From the NCBI GenBank assembly GCA_934045905.1, contig OW203763.1, forward strand, positions 16,436,948 to 16,500,947: a stretch of 64,000 bases of DNA. The letters run 5' to 3'. The position numbers were made by a program, and so were the translations under genes. The DNA is from Leuctra nigra. Its lineage: Eukaryota > Arthropoda > Insecta > Plecoptera > Leuctridae. Below the pieces are notes generated by a model. It was given only the letters and a program-made list of their open reading frames with translations. It searched no databases and had not been told where the DNA came from. Shown piece after piece: positions 44,201 through 56,110 of this stretch; within the stretch, counting starts at the first letter, position 1; each line of letters starts with the position of its first letter.

Positions 44201-46725
44201 ATTTCCAATTTACATAATTGTAATCTTAATACTTAAGGGACCACATGGACAAGGCTACCTATTTTGACACTGTTGCTATGATCATTGCCCGGGAGGCTTA
44301 TAGTATTTGTAGAATATTTCTGATGGATGACATTGCACAGCATAGATTATGAACTCAAGTAATTTGGTAGATACCAATTAGTGAATGAACCCCCTGAGGA
44401 AATTATTTTGCGCTTGCAAAAAGTAGTTTTTTAGAAGTGATTTGTATTTTCTGTTTCAGTTGAATGAAAGGCTGCTGTTTAAAGTGTGGCAATCTTCAAA
44501 CTCTTCTGATGAAAACGATTGTTGCGATGTTCATATGGGATATGCGGTCGTCGACCTTACTGTGTTGGCTTTCGGTCTCAAATGTGTCTGTGGCTGGTTT
44601 AACATAATGGATTTTATGGGACATTGCAATGGACAAATTAAGGTACTTATTTACTCTTACAATGCCGCTTGGGTGTAACTAAGCAGCACCATCCAGACCT
44701 TCCACCTGAATTCATACTTTGCCAACCTAAACTTTCCAAAGTGCAAAGTTTGCTAACTTGAATTCAAGTTACTACATTCGCTAACTTGAATGTGCTACCT
44801 AAGTTCTAGCTGATTTTCATTTTGGGGTTGGTGTTAGCGTAGTACATCATTTTCGTTGCCAATCTTCGCCACCATAGTCGTTGTAAAGAAGATTTGAACA
44901 AACTGTACCTACTGTTGTCGACTTATACCTAACTTATAACTAGGCATAATGATGTTTTCACTTATTTTCATTCTTTCATAGATTAGCAAGCATTGTAGTA
45001 AATATGTGTATTTATTTGACAATTTTAAGTTGGATAGGTAGTCATTAGAAGTTTCTCAGCTTACAAATCAATAATCATTGGGTATTTCAGATTACGATAA
45101 CACCGTTGGATCTTGCCATTGCCATAAATTATGGTGACCGCCTACCTACAGATTTAGGGATGGTCACTGATGGTTTGAGGAAAACGGTCTCTTCTGATGT
45201 CCTACAAGCAACATCGCGGAAAACAGTACAATGTTCGGGCCACGAATCAAATAGCAGAGAATGTGAAATGATCTCTCTTGGTGATGCTACAGATTATTTC
45301 ACACCAGCTTGTCTTTCTGATGCTCTGAAGTAAGTTCATTCTTGCTTAATACATTTGATTATAATGTTTTAATGGACTTTATTAAAATTCCCAATCAACC
45401 TCATGTTGATCTGTCTGCAAAACCTTGTGTCAGCCATCGTACAGAAAAATCTGTGGAATACAAAAGTATTTCTTATAAGTTTTGAATAGTACTTTGTGTT
45501 GTTTTATTTACTTCTACAGAGTAGCCAACACATTAAAGCCACTGACTGAGGTGTTTTCTACCATTATGTATTACGCTAAGTCTTTTCTTAATATTTTAGG
45601 GACAAGTTATCGGAGCTAGATGTTATCACCAAGAGACTGAAACGTAGGCTGGACAACGTAACTAATGGACCTCATCATGATCAAGACACTAATTTGTCCC
45701 TTGTGGACTGCGAGCTGCTGCCTGCTGGTGATCCTTCGTTGAAATATTCCGGGCACATACTTTCAAATACATCAACTCCTGGGTTTCAACCGCACCAATC
45801 TATGTCGGGAAAGGAGAGTTCAAGAGGAAACAACAACAGTGATGATTTGATGGACCATGCTGATGGTCAATCTAAGAGGAGATGTACAGGTCGCATTGAT
45901 TCCAAAACTGTCGCAGATCCTCGTCTCTCAAATATATTGAGCAGTGAAGATCATTTTGATGATGACGATGAAAGCACAAATGATTTCGATGCTCTGACAA
46001 GTTACTTAATGGAAACGGTTGCTCGTGAAATCCGACTGGATAATGTGTTCAACCCGTTGTTGTTTCAACATTTACTTGTGCCATTAACTGATGCCAATGC
46101 CAGTCCGAGTGTTGGAACTGAACAACCTAGTGAAAAATCAGTGAGCTTTCAAAATGTTAACAATGGTGTGAACAAATTCCAGAATCTCAAAACTTCGGGC
46201 CCCTTTGATTGTGATAGGTTTGGTACGAATAAAACCAACGAGGAAAGCTGTCAAGAATCTTGGCCTCACGTATCATCAGAAGTAGGCGATGAGTTGATGA
46301 CAGTTGATACAAGTGTAGAAAATCGTAACACAAAGGAACGAGGAACAAACTCAAGTTCTCCACCGTTAATTGATCTGGAAAGTTTGTCGCCTGTAGATCA
46401 ACCCCAGAGCTTGGTGAAGGGTGTCGAAGAAAGCAAGTTAAACATAAGATGTAGTTCATCTGTTGATACTCAAGCATTAGTACTGCAATTGTCAGGCCTC
46501 ACATCAAGGGAAGCACCGGAAGGAGGGAATTCAGTGCATGAAGGAAGTGTTGTAGGAAAAACAAATGAAACAGATGCAGCGGAAGGCAACTACAAAGATT
46601 CAGGTAGTAGATTAGTTGATAGTATGGGCAGTTTCGAACTTAATCAAGCAGTAGTATTGAACAAAGAAGAAGTTAAAAGAATTGCCAAGATTTTTAGTTC
46701 CACTCAAAGAGATCCTAAAACTTGA
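38207..46725 (+). CDS. C2CD3: C2CD3-like centriolar protein with multiple C2 domains, complete, 10 exons
   Basis: C2CD3 is a centriole distal-end protein needed for distal appendages and ciliogenesis. Exons: 38207-38382, 39500-40032, 40220-40675, 41032-41438, 41788-41940, 42126-42311, 43260-44165, 44460-44642, 45091-45329, 45600-46725; all are GT-AG, phases join, 1454 residues. The N-terminal C2-like domain starts LPPSVDGKLRGYLHLKLEG and has KWWGD, the pattern of the C2CD3 N-terminus. Further beta-rich C2 segments span exon 4 (about 389-524), exons 5-6 (about 525-637), and exons 7-9 (about 880-1015: DPVWRWHENVKLS, LLFKVWQ, CGWFNIMDF, GQIKITITPLDL). The last is the clearest family match. The C-terminal 375 residues are Ser/Asn/Asp-rich and probably disordered. 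It is shorter than the vertebrate protein (over 2300 residues). The first ATG in frame was used; an ATG at 38196 is followed directly by TGA. Confidence 0.88.
39165..39382 (+). mobile_element. Tc1/mariner-like MITE, degraded copy of the AACGGTATTTGA family
   Basis: Contains AACGGTATTTGAGCGAAACG, TTGTTATTATCAATGAAATC and AGACTTCATGGGATGATG, then an inverted end close to TACCGTTTATTATTTG. The same core occurs at 42389-42597, 59194-59414, about 59665-60030 and 63644-63859. It sits in C2CD3 intron 1. Confidence 0.6.
42389..42597 (+). mobile_element. 209-bp TA-flanked MITE with CACTCGGCC ends
   Basis: Flanked by TA on both sides. The ends CACTCGGCCAAACAAAACTT and AAGTTTTGTTTGGCCGAGTG are perfect complements. 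The interior (TTATTATCATTGAAATG, CACCTACTAGAGTGAGA) is homologous to the AACGGTATTTGA family copies. It lies in C2CD3 intron 6. Confidence 0.8.
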
Positions 46726-48321
46726 TACCTAGTACCATTCAAGTTGTTAGTTCAATAATACTAAAAAAATAACAATTAATATTAATTGTAATTGTAATTA
46801 ACAAAACGTTTTATTGTGCTAAACCAGGCTGCTATTAACCCCTTGTTCTACCTGTAGGTAAGGTAGGTACCTAATCATTTTTCTTAGGTTGTCAACTTGG
46901 CACAAATAATGATTTAAAAAATCAGAAACATTGACCTAGACCCAGGAATATATACCACATAAAAGAACAAATCACATAAGCAAATGGGGATCATGTTTAA
47001 TTTTCCAGAAAATTAATAATAAAATTAAATAAATGATTGGGGCATCCGAACAAAGCTGGCAAATAATAAAGGAAACTGTAGTGCAATTGTGTAACTTTCA
47101 TTTTGATTGTACAGTACATCTTTAGCTTTCAGCAGATAGCGGAAAGAGACAGCCTTTGATTTGGTTTGCTTTGGCTAGAAGTGAAAGGTGTGAAGTGACA
47201 ATTCAATATGAGAGTTACACAATCGGTCTGCTGTTACAATTGGCAACTCTAATTTGTATGTGATTTTGTTTACACTCAGGTTTAAAGCACGGTGCACAAT
47301 TGACATAGTCGTGATAAATATTTTACGAGAACAGAATTTACACTTGGTTTTGTACATGGTATACACTAGTATATATAATGTTATAAAGTGTTTTTGATTC
47401 ATGAATAAGAATAAGATATAAAGGTAGGTACTGTCTTAGAACTGTGAGTATTTTAGAGATAAAGCTCACGAGGTGGTCTTCTCATAGGTTTAGTAAAACA
47501 CTTTTCCGCAAAACGAAATTCTGATCTATGTGAAGGGACAGGTTATGAATTCAAAACTTTTAAATTCTTCATTTATAACCCATTTTACACTGAATGGATT
47601 TGGTCCTACCAACGTCACGAGTTCAATTGTGCATCTAGCTTTAACACATCACAAAATAACATTTTGATATTTTTAAAAGTAGCAGTAGGTCTCTTCTATC
47701 TATCTAGAAGTAGTATGTAACCAGTTTTGGGCTATGATTGACTGAGCAAATTGCCAGAATATGTCTACATTAGACCCTAAATTTGGCTATTTCTTGAACT
47801 GCTTTTCTTGAATTATGGCATCCATACATAAAGTTAAGATTATCTACTATTTGTTAAAAGTATATTTTACGCTTATCTCGATTAGTTGTCCACTTTTGTT
47901 TAGTAATTAATATTAATCTAGATAATATTATTCGGTTTGTTACTGCTATGTACCTAATAATGTGCCACCAAATTATTAACGCTACCTACCTTACGATCTT
48001 TTGTGGCACACCACACTATAATTTTATTATATTGTATTGTCCCAATCAATGATCATGATATTTTAGGTGGTAGATCAAACTTACACATATTTGGCAATGT
48101 TAAGATCTATTTTCATGAGTAACTATTTATTAATTTGTGGTATAATTTGTCACAATAATTTTTAACGATGTACATTGATATTGAAACTCACTGTGCAGTA
48201 AAGTATAGCTGATTAGCGAGTACAATATTCTCTAAGTTAATTTGGCACACAACAATGTCATCACTGTATAGTATTGTTCATTTACTGCAATTTGGCTTGA
48301 ATAAAATCGATTTTTTGGAGA
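46726..48321. other. Convergent intergenic region, C2CD3 and STPG 3' ends
   Basis: AT-rich, with no recognised gene or element. It must hold the 3' UTRs of two genes transcribed toward each other. Confidence 0.5.
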
Positions 48322-51300
48322 TTATTTGAAGTACTGACTGAGGTAGGCTTCCTTTGCTTGCATCTTCAAAACTTTTTTGTCCTCCCACAGATGGATTTTG
48401 GCAGTCGTTCCCTCGTGGTCGTGCATAAAGGAACAATCCCGGATTTTCTGTAAATGCAATCGGATTTCAAAATTGTAAATGATGTTAACCAACCAATAGT
48501 TTATCACTTTTTATTTGCGATTACCTATTATAGCTTTTGCTAGAATTATGATATCCAAATGGATAAATTGATACTTCACATTGATTAAATAGTTATTGCA
48601 ATCATTAATGCAATTCCCGAGTGTTTGAAAATCATTTTTAGTTTTTAAACATTTTAAAATGTTGAAAAATGCATGAACATTTGATATTGCCTAGAATTTT
48701 ATTTAGTCTCATTTCGTTACCTAGCAGATTATAACCTGGAGGAAGTGGCTATTATACATTTTACATAAATCAGCAGTGTTGGGTAGGAACGGAACGAAAT
48801 AGTTCCGTTCCTAGGAACTAGTTCCTTTTCTTAGGAACTATGGAACGTCTTAGTTTCTTTTTTCTAGGGAGGAACTATGGAACGGTTTAGTTCCTTTTTT
48901 TGAGGAACTGTAACGATTTTTGCTAAGTTCCTTTTCTTTAAACTTGACTGTATTTTAACTCCGAAAAATTGCACTCTTCTAGAAGCCACATATTTGTTTC
49001 TGTCAGCAGTCAGATGTCTCCCTAACTATTTGGCATCTAAAAATAACTCAAACCAGTCGTCACCTACCCTAACACAATGGACATCTATCTACCTGTAGTC
49101 GCGTGGCCAACCCTTCAGACCAAAGAACTCCATTACTAGATGACAATTACACTTTCCAAATTTCCAATAAATTCCTAATAGTAATTCCAAATTCTTTAGT
49201 TCGCGATTTTTAATTAGGTAGTATTCACTGATTTTTATGCTTTGATTTTTAAAATTACAAAAAATTAGTCCCAATTTTACGGAAAATGTATTTTTTTCCA
49301 AAAAATAAAATACAAAAATAAATTTCAATTTTTAATTTTCAATTTTTAATTTGCAGATTGCAATTTTTAATGTTCCAATTAAAATTACACCTTTCTTTAA
49401 AAAGGAACTAAAAGGAACTAAGTTCCTTTTAGAAAGGAACTAGGAACGGAATAGTTCCTTTCATTATTGAAGGAACTGGAACTGGAACTAGTTCCTTTTT
49501 TCGGCCAGGAACTTGGAACTGGAACTAGTTCCTTTTCAAAAGGAACTTACCCAACACTGTAAATCAGACAACATTGTTCACACATTTTGGCTTTGCAATA
49601 CATACAATTTTACAGTATTTAAAATTAACTAAAATACACGTTTTAATAATATATCGGAAAGTATAGATACACTGTTCACATTTCTTAGCTGCATAAATAT
49701 TTTAGAGGTCGATTTGGATCATGAACAGAATAATATCTTCCTGTCAATAACTGACACTCATTGCAATATAACCTGATATGAAGTATTTTCATATTCGGGT
49801 AGAAATGCCACCCCACTGCCATAAATGTTTTCAGTTTACAACAAAGTTCTACTTTCGAAGTATTGTGGCATCTTTCATATGGAACCTTCATACCTTGAAG
49901 TGATCCAGTTTCTCGTTAAGTTTCTTCTTTTTCTTGTTTCGAAGTTGTTCCATGCACCGTCGACACAAGAACTCGGTGCAATCATAGACCCAGTAATCGC
50001 CAACTGGTGGCTTTTCGCAGCGATTGCACAAATCTTCATTGAGGGGGACACATTTAATTTCAACTACTGGTACCAAATATTTCTTGAAATTGAAACAGTG
50101 CATGAATTCTGCTCCACGATTCAGTTTTACGTTGATTTCGTGAGTCCCGACGCTACAGAAATGAAAAGAGAAACGAAGAACATAATTAATCTTGAATTGA
50201 AACTTGATCTCGCTTATAGAGGTTATATTCAAAACGTAACAGTCTACTATTGTTTGTTCCGAGATAATCACACCGGTTCTGAGTACAATCCTTATATAGG
50301 TGTACCCATTTATTTTTTTAATTAAAAAAAGACATAGACCTATATATTTATTTATTTTTAAATTAAAAAAAATATTTTACACCATTTTATACTAATTAAA
50401 TTTGGTAAGCTAGGCTCCTCAATTGGTCACTCAGGACAGATGTAGGTAGCCTAGTGATAAAGCTGAATCACTACAAATGAATAATAATTACATACTATGT
50501 TGTACTCCATTACTAATGAACAAATTGTTATCTTTTTCTGTGAACCACAAAAAAAATCATGGAGTGTGAAGATATTTCGTATAATATTTTTTGTGGAAAA
50601 CGAATTACCTATTCTCTTAATTTATTAATTAACAAGTACAAAAAATTTTAAAAAGAATTAAAATAATTGATGTAAATTTATATAATTATAAAAAAGTTTA
50701 TTATTATTATTATTATTATTATTATTTTGTTTCTTAAAAATATGATTTATCAAGCTACTTACCCAGGTATTTTGTTGAATTTGGATTTAAATCGTGGAGC
50801 TCCCACATTAAATGGGTATTTCTTCCCTTGTGGTGGTTTTGCAAGGTATTTTGATGGCAGATATTGCCCTGGTCCAGGACTAACCTCGAGCTTCTCTTCA
50901 GCAAAGCGTGGTGCCTGCTTAGCAAGACCACCAACACCTCGTTGGCTGATCAACTGAAAGTATCAAATTAGCAATTTTCTGGTAGGAAATTTCTAAATTT
51001 TAATTTTGTTTTTAAATTAAAATTTGCTTGACCTGATCAATCTAGACTCATGTGTATACTATTCTGAGCTGAACAAATTATTATCTTTCATCACTATAAA
51101 TGAAATATTTTCTGTTTTCATTGATGGCATTCGCCAAATATAATGACTTTGAAAGCTGATATGTCATGAATCAAACTTGTCACGAAAGTGGGACGCGCAT
51201 AGTGGGCTCTTTAATCCCCCCCCCCCCCCCCACCCACAAAAATTATAGAAAATTATACAACAAGTTCTGATTAGGTATAAGTTTCTTGAACAAAATATGA

Positions 51301-52108
51301 ATAGGTATTCTTACGCGGTTATACAGTCCTCTGGTATATGGAATATCGTACTGGTTGGGTGGAACTTGCATGGCAGCTTCTTTGCTCATAGGCAAAACTT
51401 TGCGATGAGCTCCAGATAAGAACGCGATATTTTGTTGAGGTTTTGCACGGGGGTTGAAGTCGTAATCTGAAATCATGAAATGATAATTCAATTAATCGTC
51501 TTGTAATTCATTATTAGGATTCTTTATACATTTTGTGTGGAGTTGAACGTCGCACTGGTCTGCAACTATGCTAAATGGCCAAGGATGAATGATGATGAGA
51601 ATGATTAAAAAAAAGTAATGATTGCAGATGGGAAGGAGGCGGCCGTGCTTATTAGTAGGGAACCTGTCCACCATTTGTCTTTCAACTGAGGGAAAACCCT
51701 CAGTCAGGAAGTAAGGCCGCGGGAAATAAACTCGGGACCCACGGAGTTATTATTGCTGCATTTTATTTGCAATTTTCGGCAAAAATTGAACAGTTATTGA
51801 GGACATTAAATTTAGTCTTTAACAAAGACAGGTTGAGAGTCTGAGCAGTATTTTAGTAAGATTTAATATTAAAAGATTTTAGCTTTGTATATATATTTTA
51901 GTTTTTACTAATAATTATGACTTGAAACTTTGATACCTATACTTCTGCGTTAACGACAAAAGCAAACATTTTTTTATGCTTATGATGGTATTATCCTTTT
52001 AGTGCTCTGCCTCACGTAATGCCATAGTCTAATTCCAATAGTGATCTTTTAATCTAATTACTCACCAGCGCCCACATTTGACACACACTGAGAATTATCG
52101 TCACTCAT
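48322..52108 (-). CDS. Sperm-tail PG-rich (SHIPPO/STPG) repeat protein with Cys-rich C-terminal half, complete, 5 exons
   Basis: Probable axonemal or sperm-tail microtubule protein. Exons on the minus strand: 52108-52066, 51466-51315, 50953-50763, 50152-49894, 48447-48322, all GT-AG and in phase, 256 residues. N-terminal 130 residues: PPNQYDIP (about 54) and SPGPGQYLPSKY (about 90) are SHIPPO-type repeats, then APRFKSK and PGVGTHEI (about 128), which keep the spacing of STPG proteins. Residues about 165-195 hold two CxxC pairs (CNRCEKPPVGDYWVYDC, FLCRRC), a possible zinc site, then a Lys-rich stretch. The C-terminus DCSFMHDHEGTTAKIHLW, ending EAYLSQYFK, is Trp/His-rich. I recognise the repeats but not a named family with this C-terminal half. 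A hAT MITE (48774-49559) sits in intron 4. No earlier ATG is in frame near the start. Confidence 0.82.
48774..49559. mobile_element. 786-bp hAT-type MITE of GGAACTAGTTCC words, TSD TAAATCAG
   Basis: Perfect duplications TAAATCAG lie at 48766-48773 and 49560-49567. The ends are CAGTGTTGGGTAGGAAC and AAGGAACTTACCCAACACTG. The outer 130 bp on each side is dominated by GGAACTA/TAGTTCC words. Same family as 58059-58928 (shared interior ATGGACATCTATCTACCTGT). Confidence 0.92.
50703..50728. repeat. ATT microsatellite
   Basis: About nine tandem ATT triplets in intron 3 of the STPG gene. Confidence 0.85.
51560..51740. repeat. Dispersed repeat, copy 2 (partner 33010-33225)
   Basis: GGGAAGGAGGCGGCCGTG, TTATTAGTA, CAACTGAGG and AAGGCCGCGGGAAAT recur in the order seen near 33110-33220. 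It lies in STPG intron 1. Confidence 0.5.
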
Positions 52109-52984
52109 GTCCGATCTGGAGATATTGTAACAACGAAACAACTCGCCAAAGACAACTAAACCTTTGCAAACCGTCTTTATACTGAGACCAATATGAATAA
52201 ATGGCTAGCGTAGATATGTGATGTCATAAATCTAGATAGAAGAGGTGGATCACTTTTTATTTGTCTTCTATATGAAAGGCAGTCATCTGTTTCTGTCAAA
52301 AAAAATAGTCTTGAAACTTCATCGCGTGCATGTCAACTTTTGCCAATAATCTTGTCTCTCATTTCATTTCTTAGTCTACATTTTGGTCGATTCCGCCTTA
52401 GTTTCCGTTTCGTTGTTCTTTTATCTCATAATAACATAATAAAATATAACAACGTATAAAGAACATCTATTATGAGTAGTTAATGTTATGAGTTCACCAC
52501 ATGCAACCACGGGGACCTTGTGACTACTAATGCAAGTCGCCGTATAGTTAGGAGAATAAATTCCTGTGGACTGAAATTGTGACAGTGCAATTTGAGGGAC
52601 GTGGAATAATGGTGGTGAAGTTAAATATTTCTCATCGGTCCGTCATCATCACTCATTAAATCATCAAAGAGATTAAATTCATAAATGGTCAATTACCAGA
52701 ATAAAGAAGGCAAGTAAGAATTATTAGTTCTCATTAGTAATTAGTTTTATTTGTGTTTATATTGCGTGCAATTGTTACACATTTATTTCCATAATATATT
52801 CCTCGCATTTCAAATGATTAGATTGACGAAAAAGACGCACTTGAATTCATTCACCTTTTTAAATTGCGTTTTTTAAGCTTTGTGAAGTTCCCATTTACCT
52901 TGAAGGAAGGGATTTATCCTCCCACTCCCACTCCCACTCGAATTTAGTTTAGCATCCCAGAATCACTTATAAATTGCTTTTAAG

Positions 52985-53215
52985 TTTAAAAAAAAACTCG
53001 GGCAACAATAAGAGTTTTTTGTTGTAATTATTGACATGTTCAGCCACTTTTAAATTGTTTATTCGAAAAAAAACGCCCTATGGGGCAACAATTGGAGGGT
53101 CGTTTGCTTCAGTTTGTGCATTTTACAGCATCAGAATCACTCTACAATTGTTCAATTCTAAAAAATCGCCCTGCGGGCTACCCCCAGACCCCCTCTGGAT
53201 GTCACAATCACCATG
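52985..53215 (-). repeat. GCCCCGCAGGGC repeat, inverted copy with about 90-bp internal period
   Basis: On the minus strand GGCGATTTTTTAGAATT and TTGCCCCATAGGGCG lie about 90 bp apart, joined by TGCACAAACTGAAGC and CCTCCAATTGTTGCCCC. The same words in the same order are in the element at 55129-55532. Confidence 0.65.
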
Positions 53216-53385
53216 ATACAAGTACTTCCAAAACAAACGAAGTGTAGAACCAGTGAGTATGTTACATTTCCATGACTGAAAGACACGCTGCCATGAATTA
53301 GGAAGACGAGTAATTAATTGCTTGGAATGTGATGGGAATCAGTATCACGGACAGCAACTTGGGACCGTCTCTACTTGGTCCTGAC

Positions 53386-54112
53386 CAGGGACCCGAACCT
53401 TTATAAATAAAGGTTTGGGTTCCGGTTCCGGTTCCACAATTTTATTTTATAAAGGTTCTGGTTCCGGTTCCGGTTCTGAAACAAATGTTTTTAAAGGTTC
53501 GGTTCCGGTTCCGGTTCCTGCATAAAGGTTCCGGGTTCCGGTTCCGGTTCTAAAATTTTAAATCAAACTATATTATAAAACTTCAGTATTACCTAAGGTA
53601 TTACCAATGTCAAATTTAATGGAATTATTGGATTTGGATTTTCCTATGAATGCAAGCACAGGTGTAGGCAGTGTCTGTATAAAATTCACAGGATAGTGCG
53701 CAGAGTAAATATCAGAGGAGACAGTATAGTGGCTGCAATTTTCTCCATAAGATAACGTAAACATTCATTTTTCCTGAGCTATCATATTCAAATCATCGCA
53801 GTAGTCAGATTCAAAAATTGAAAACTCGAGCAGCGTTTGCAAATGAAGAATTATTATTTCTTATAAGAATTAAAAATTTCTACAAAAAATACATTTTGGA
53901 ATTTTTTTTACAAAATAAACTTTATACAACTTTGTGATATATATGGGTTTTTTTATTAAAAGAAGGAACCTTAAAGAACCTTTAAGAACCTAATTGATTA
54001 TAAAGGTTCGGGTTCCGGTTCTTTGGGAAAAAAGTATAACGGTTCCGGTTCCGGTTCCGAAATTATAAAGGTTCATACCGGTTCTAGGTTCCGGTTCCGG
54101 TTCGGGTCCCTG
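53386..54112. mobile_element. 727-bp hAT-type MITE of GGTTCC words, TSD GTCCTGAC
   Basis: Perfect duplications GTCCTGAC flank it (53378-53385, 54113-54120). The ends are CAGGGACCCGAACC and GGTTCGGGTCCCTG. GGTTCC hexamers are repeated about 180 bp inward from the left end and 110 bp from the right. The central part is AT-rich with no transposase. Confidence 0.92.
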
Positions 54113-54721
54113 GTCCTGACATGCCAACATGTGGCAAAGAAGGAAACTAATGTCGGGTGAAATCGTGTCGTGAATAATTCCTTGTTATCCAGACAAGACA
54201 TGAAAGTTCATTGATCATTGCCAGGGGCTTTCTTCACTGACACTGACACTGACAGCTGTACCATGCCATGTCGTGACAGCTGGTGAAAATGGTGTCAATG
54301 TATGCGCACTTTAATTAGTCAAAATTAGTCGTTAATCACTGTCACTGATAAATAAGGCAAAGTTAAAAATCTCAAGCCAATTTGACCCCAGTACCTACTA
54401 CGACTGAAAAAATAAAGTACCCTTATATTTTTGTGAAACCGTGGAAGGTTTAACCTACGATACATTTATTTTTATTTTGAAATTTAGTTTCTAAGGAATC
54501 TTCAAAAATAAATTTCGTTCAAGTTTCAGGTCATAGTTAAAATATCATGAGCGATGTAGATATAATTTGACCCCCTGACCTTAGGTGTGAACGCCAATCT
54601 AGCCCATTAATTATGTCACAGTTTTTTTAGGTATTGTCACACATTTTCAACATAAATAAAATAATTTTATGAAAAATTAGTTTGGAAAGTGCTACGTTAT
54701 ACATATACCCCTTACTTCAAC

Positions 54722-54855
54722 TGGGTTCACATATCCATTTTTGCGTTTTCCGTTTTTTCTATAAACCAATCACATTAGTCTGCCGTGAGCGCTTGCTGGA
54801 CTTGTGATTGGCTATAAAAGTAAAAACGGAAATCGCAAAACGCAATGTGAACCCA
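54722..54855. mobile_element. 134-bp palindromic MITE
   Basis: TGGGTTCACAT and ATGTGAACCCA are terminal complements. Inside them TTTTGCGTTTTCCG pairs loosely with CGGAAATCGCAAAACGC, and CCAATCACA pairs with TGTGATTGG. The target duplication is unclear. Confidence 0.65.
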
Positions 54856-54872
54856 ATTAAGTCTTTATTCTT

Positions 54873-54897
54873 CCCCCCCCCCCCCCCCCCCCCCCCC
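54873..54897. repeat. Poly-C run of about 25
   Basis: Uninterrupted C tract. Similar runs occur at about 51216-51231 and 57960-57980. Length in an assembly is unreliable. Confidence 0.8.
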
Positions 54898-55128
54898 AAA
54901 CGTGTACTACGTAATTTTCGGAAACCCCATTTTCGGGTTTGAAAATGGGACCGATATTAACCGATATTTTATATTACTACGTTCAAAATGCTAAATATAA
55001 CCAGAACTGGAACGTAGACCTACATTCATTTCTCTCCTAAAGACAAATATTACAAATTAATTAGAAAGCCCGCAGCTTTATAATCAAGTGGTGGGTATAC
55101 CTAGAATAATATGTACATTAGAGGCAGA

Positions 55129-55532
55129 CAGGCGCGTAGGAACTACTTTCATCATGGGGAGGATTGCGACACCGTGAGGGGGGTCGGGGAGGCACAGCCC
55201 CCAGCTTTAGCCCCGCAAGGCGATTTTTAGAATTTAAACCAGCTAAAAGTGATTCTGGGGCTTTAAAATGCACAAACTGAAGCAAAAAAACCCTCCAATT
55301 GTTGCCCCGCAGGGCATTTTTTAGAATATAAACATTTTCAAATCGATTCTGGGATGCTAAACTGCTCAAATTACAAAATAAAACTCCTTATTTTTGCCCC
55401 GCAGCGCGTTTTTCTTAGAATTTAAACAATTTTCTTGGACACTAAACTTAATTTTTTTGTGAAAGGGGGGTCAGCCTGCTCGAGTGAGGGATGGAGATAA
55501 TTCCCCCCCCCTCCCCCCTTCCTACGCGCCTG
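55129..55532. mobile_element. 404-bp hAT-type MITE with 90-bp internal repeats, TSD GAGGCAGA/GAGGAAGA
   Basis: Ends CAGGCGCGTAGGAA and TTCCTACGCGCCTG are perfect complements, and the 8-bp flanks match at seven of eight. Three internal units begin GCCCCGCAAGGCGATTTTT (about 55211), GCCCCGCAGGGCATTTTTT (about 55302) and GCCCCGCAGCGCG (about 55396). It inserted into the left end of the element at 55533-55769. Confidence 0.8.
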
Positions 55533-55769
55533 GAGGAAGAAGGCCGGAAATCCGTTGTCGATTTTGAGTTGCACACTGGGGTACTAATCAAGCTCAATGA
55601 ATTGCCATTTGACTTATGTCAACAATACAATATACGGTTACCTAGTGAAGTAGATATTTTCTTACACAATGAGTCATGTCACTATTACAAATATGATTCA
55701 TTGAAGGAAGGATTACTGGTTTATAAGCTATAACCATAAACATTGAAAGGACTTCCGGCCTTCTACCTC
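55533..55769 (+). mobile_element. 237-bp inverted-repeat element containing a short open frame
   Basis: GAGGAAGAAGGCCGGAAATC and its partner GACTTCCGGCCTTCTACCTC form 21-bp ends with two mismatches. The space between is almost filled by a plus-strand frame ending in TAA at 55731-55733 (VVDFELHTGVLIKLNELPF ... EGLLVYKL). No ATG is inside the ends. I do not recognise the peptide. It could be a chance frame or a relic of element protein. Confidence 0.5.
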
Positions 55770-55941
55770 TGACGTACAGATATGATCAATTGAATGAAGT
55801 TGCGGAAATAAGGGATAATTGACAGAAGAATTGTTGAAGAATTTTATTAAATGGGTAGGTAGTAGGTAAGCACCTATAGAGATCTGAATGCTTACTCATT
55901 GAATCAAAATCTCGACTGTCCTTACTAAAGAGTTTCCTTAC

Positions 55942-56110
55942 CTTCCAAATCATCAGCTGCATATGCCGCGTTTTCTACAGTTGCAACTGCATAATACGTT
56001 TCCAACCAATACTCTTCCATAAAATCTGGTTCCTCTTCCTCAACCACCTCCTCCCTTCTTGTGCCATAAAAACTTGGATCGTTCGCGTCCAAAACTATGG
56101 TATCATCCAT
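55942..56110 (-). CDS. Acidic first-exon candidate of an unidentified minus-strand gene (partial)
   Basis: An ATG at 56110 opens 56 codons reading MDDTIVLDANDPSFYGTRRE, then a Glu-rich run and DFMEEYWLETYYAV, ending AADDLEG. The exon stops at a consensus donor (GAAG|GTAAGG, 55942/55941). Without splicing it would end five codons later at TAG. Composition is protein-like (acidic, aromatic) but no family is recognised. I found no matching acceptor exon before the STPG gene at 52108. It may be a short gene, a first exon whose partner is masked by transposons, or spurious. Confidence 0.35.

Noticed and set aside
49825..50325. 166-residue plus-strand frame
   Set aside because: Antisense shadow of STPG exon 4; the minus strand has matching splice sites and continues the STPG protein.
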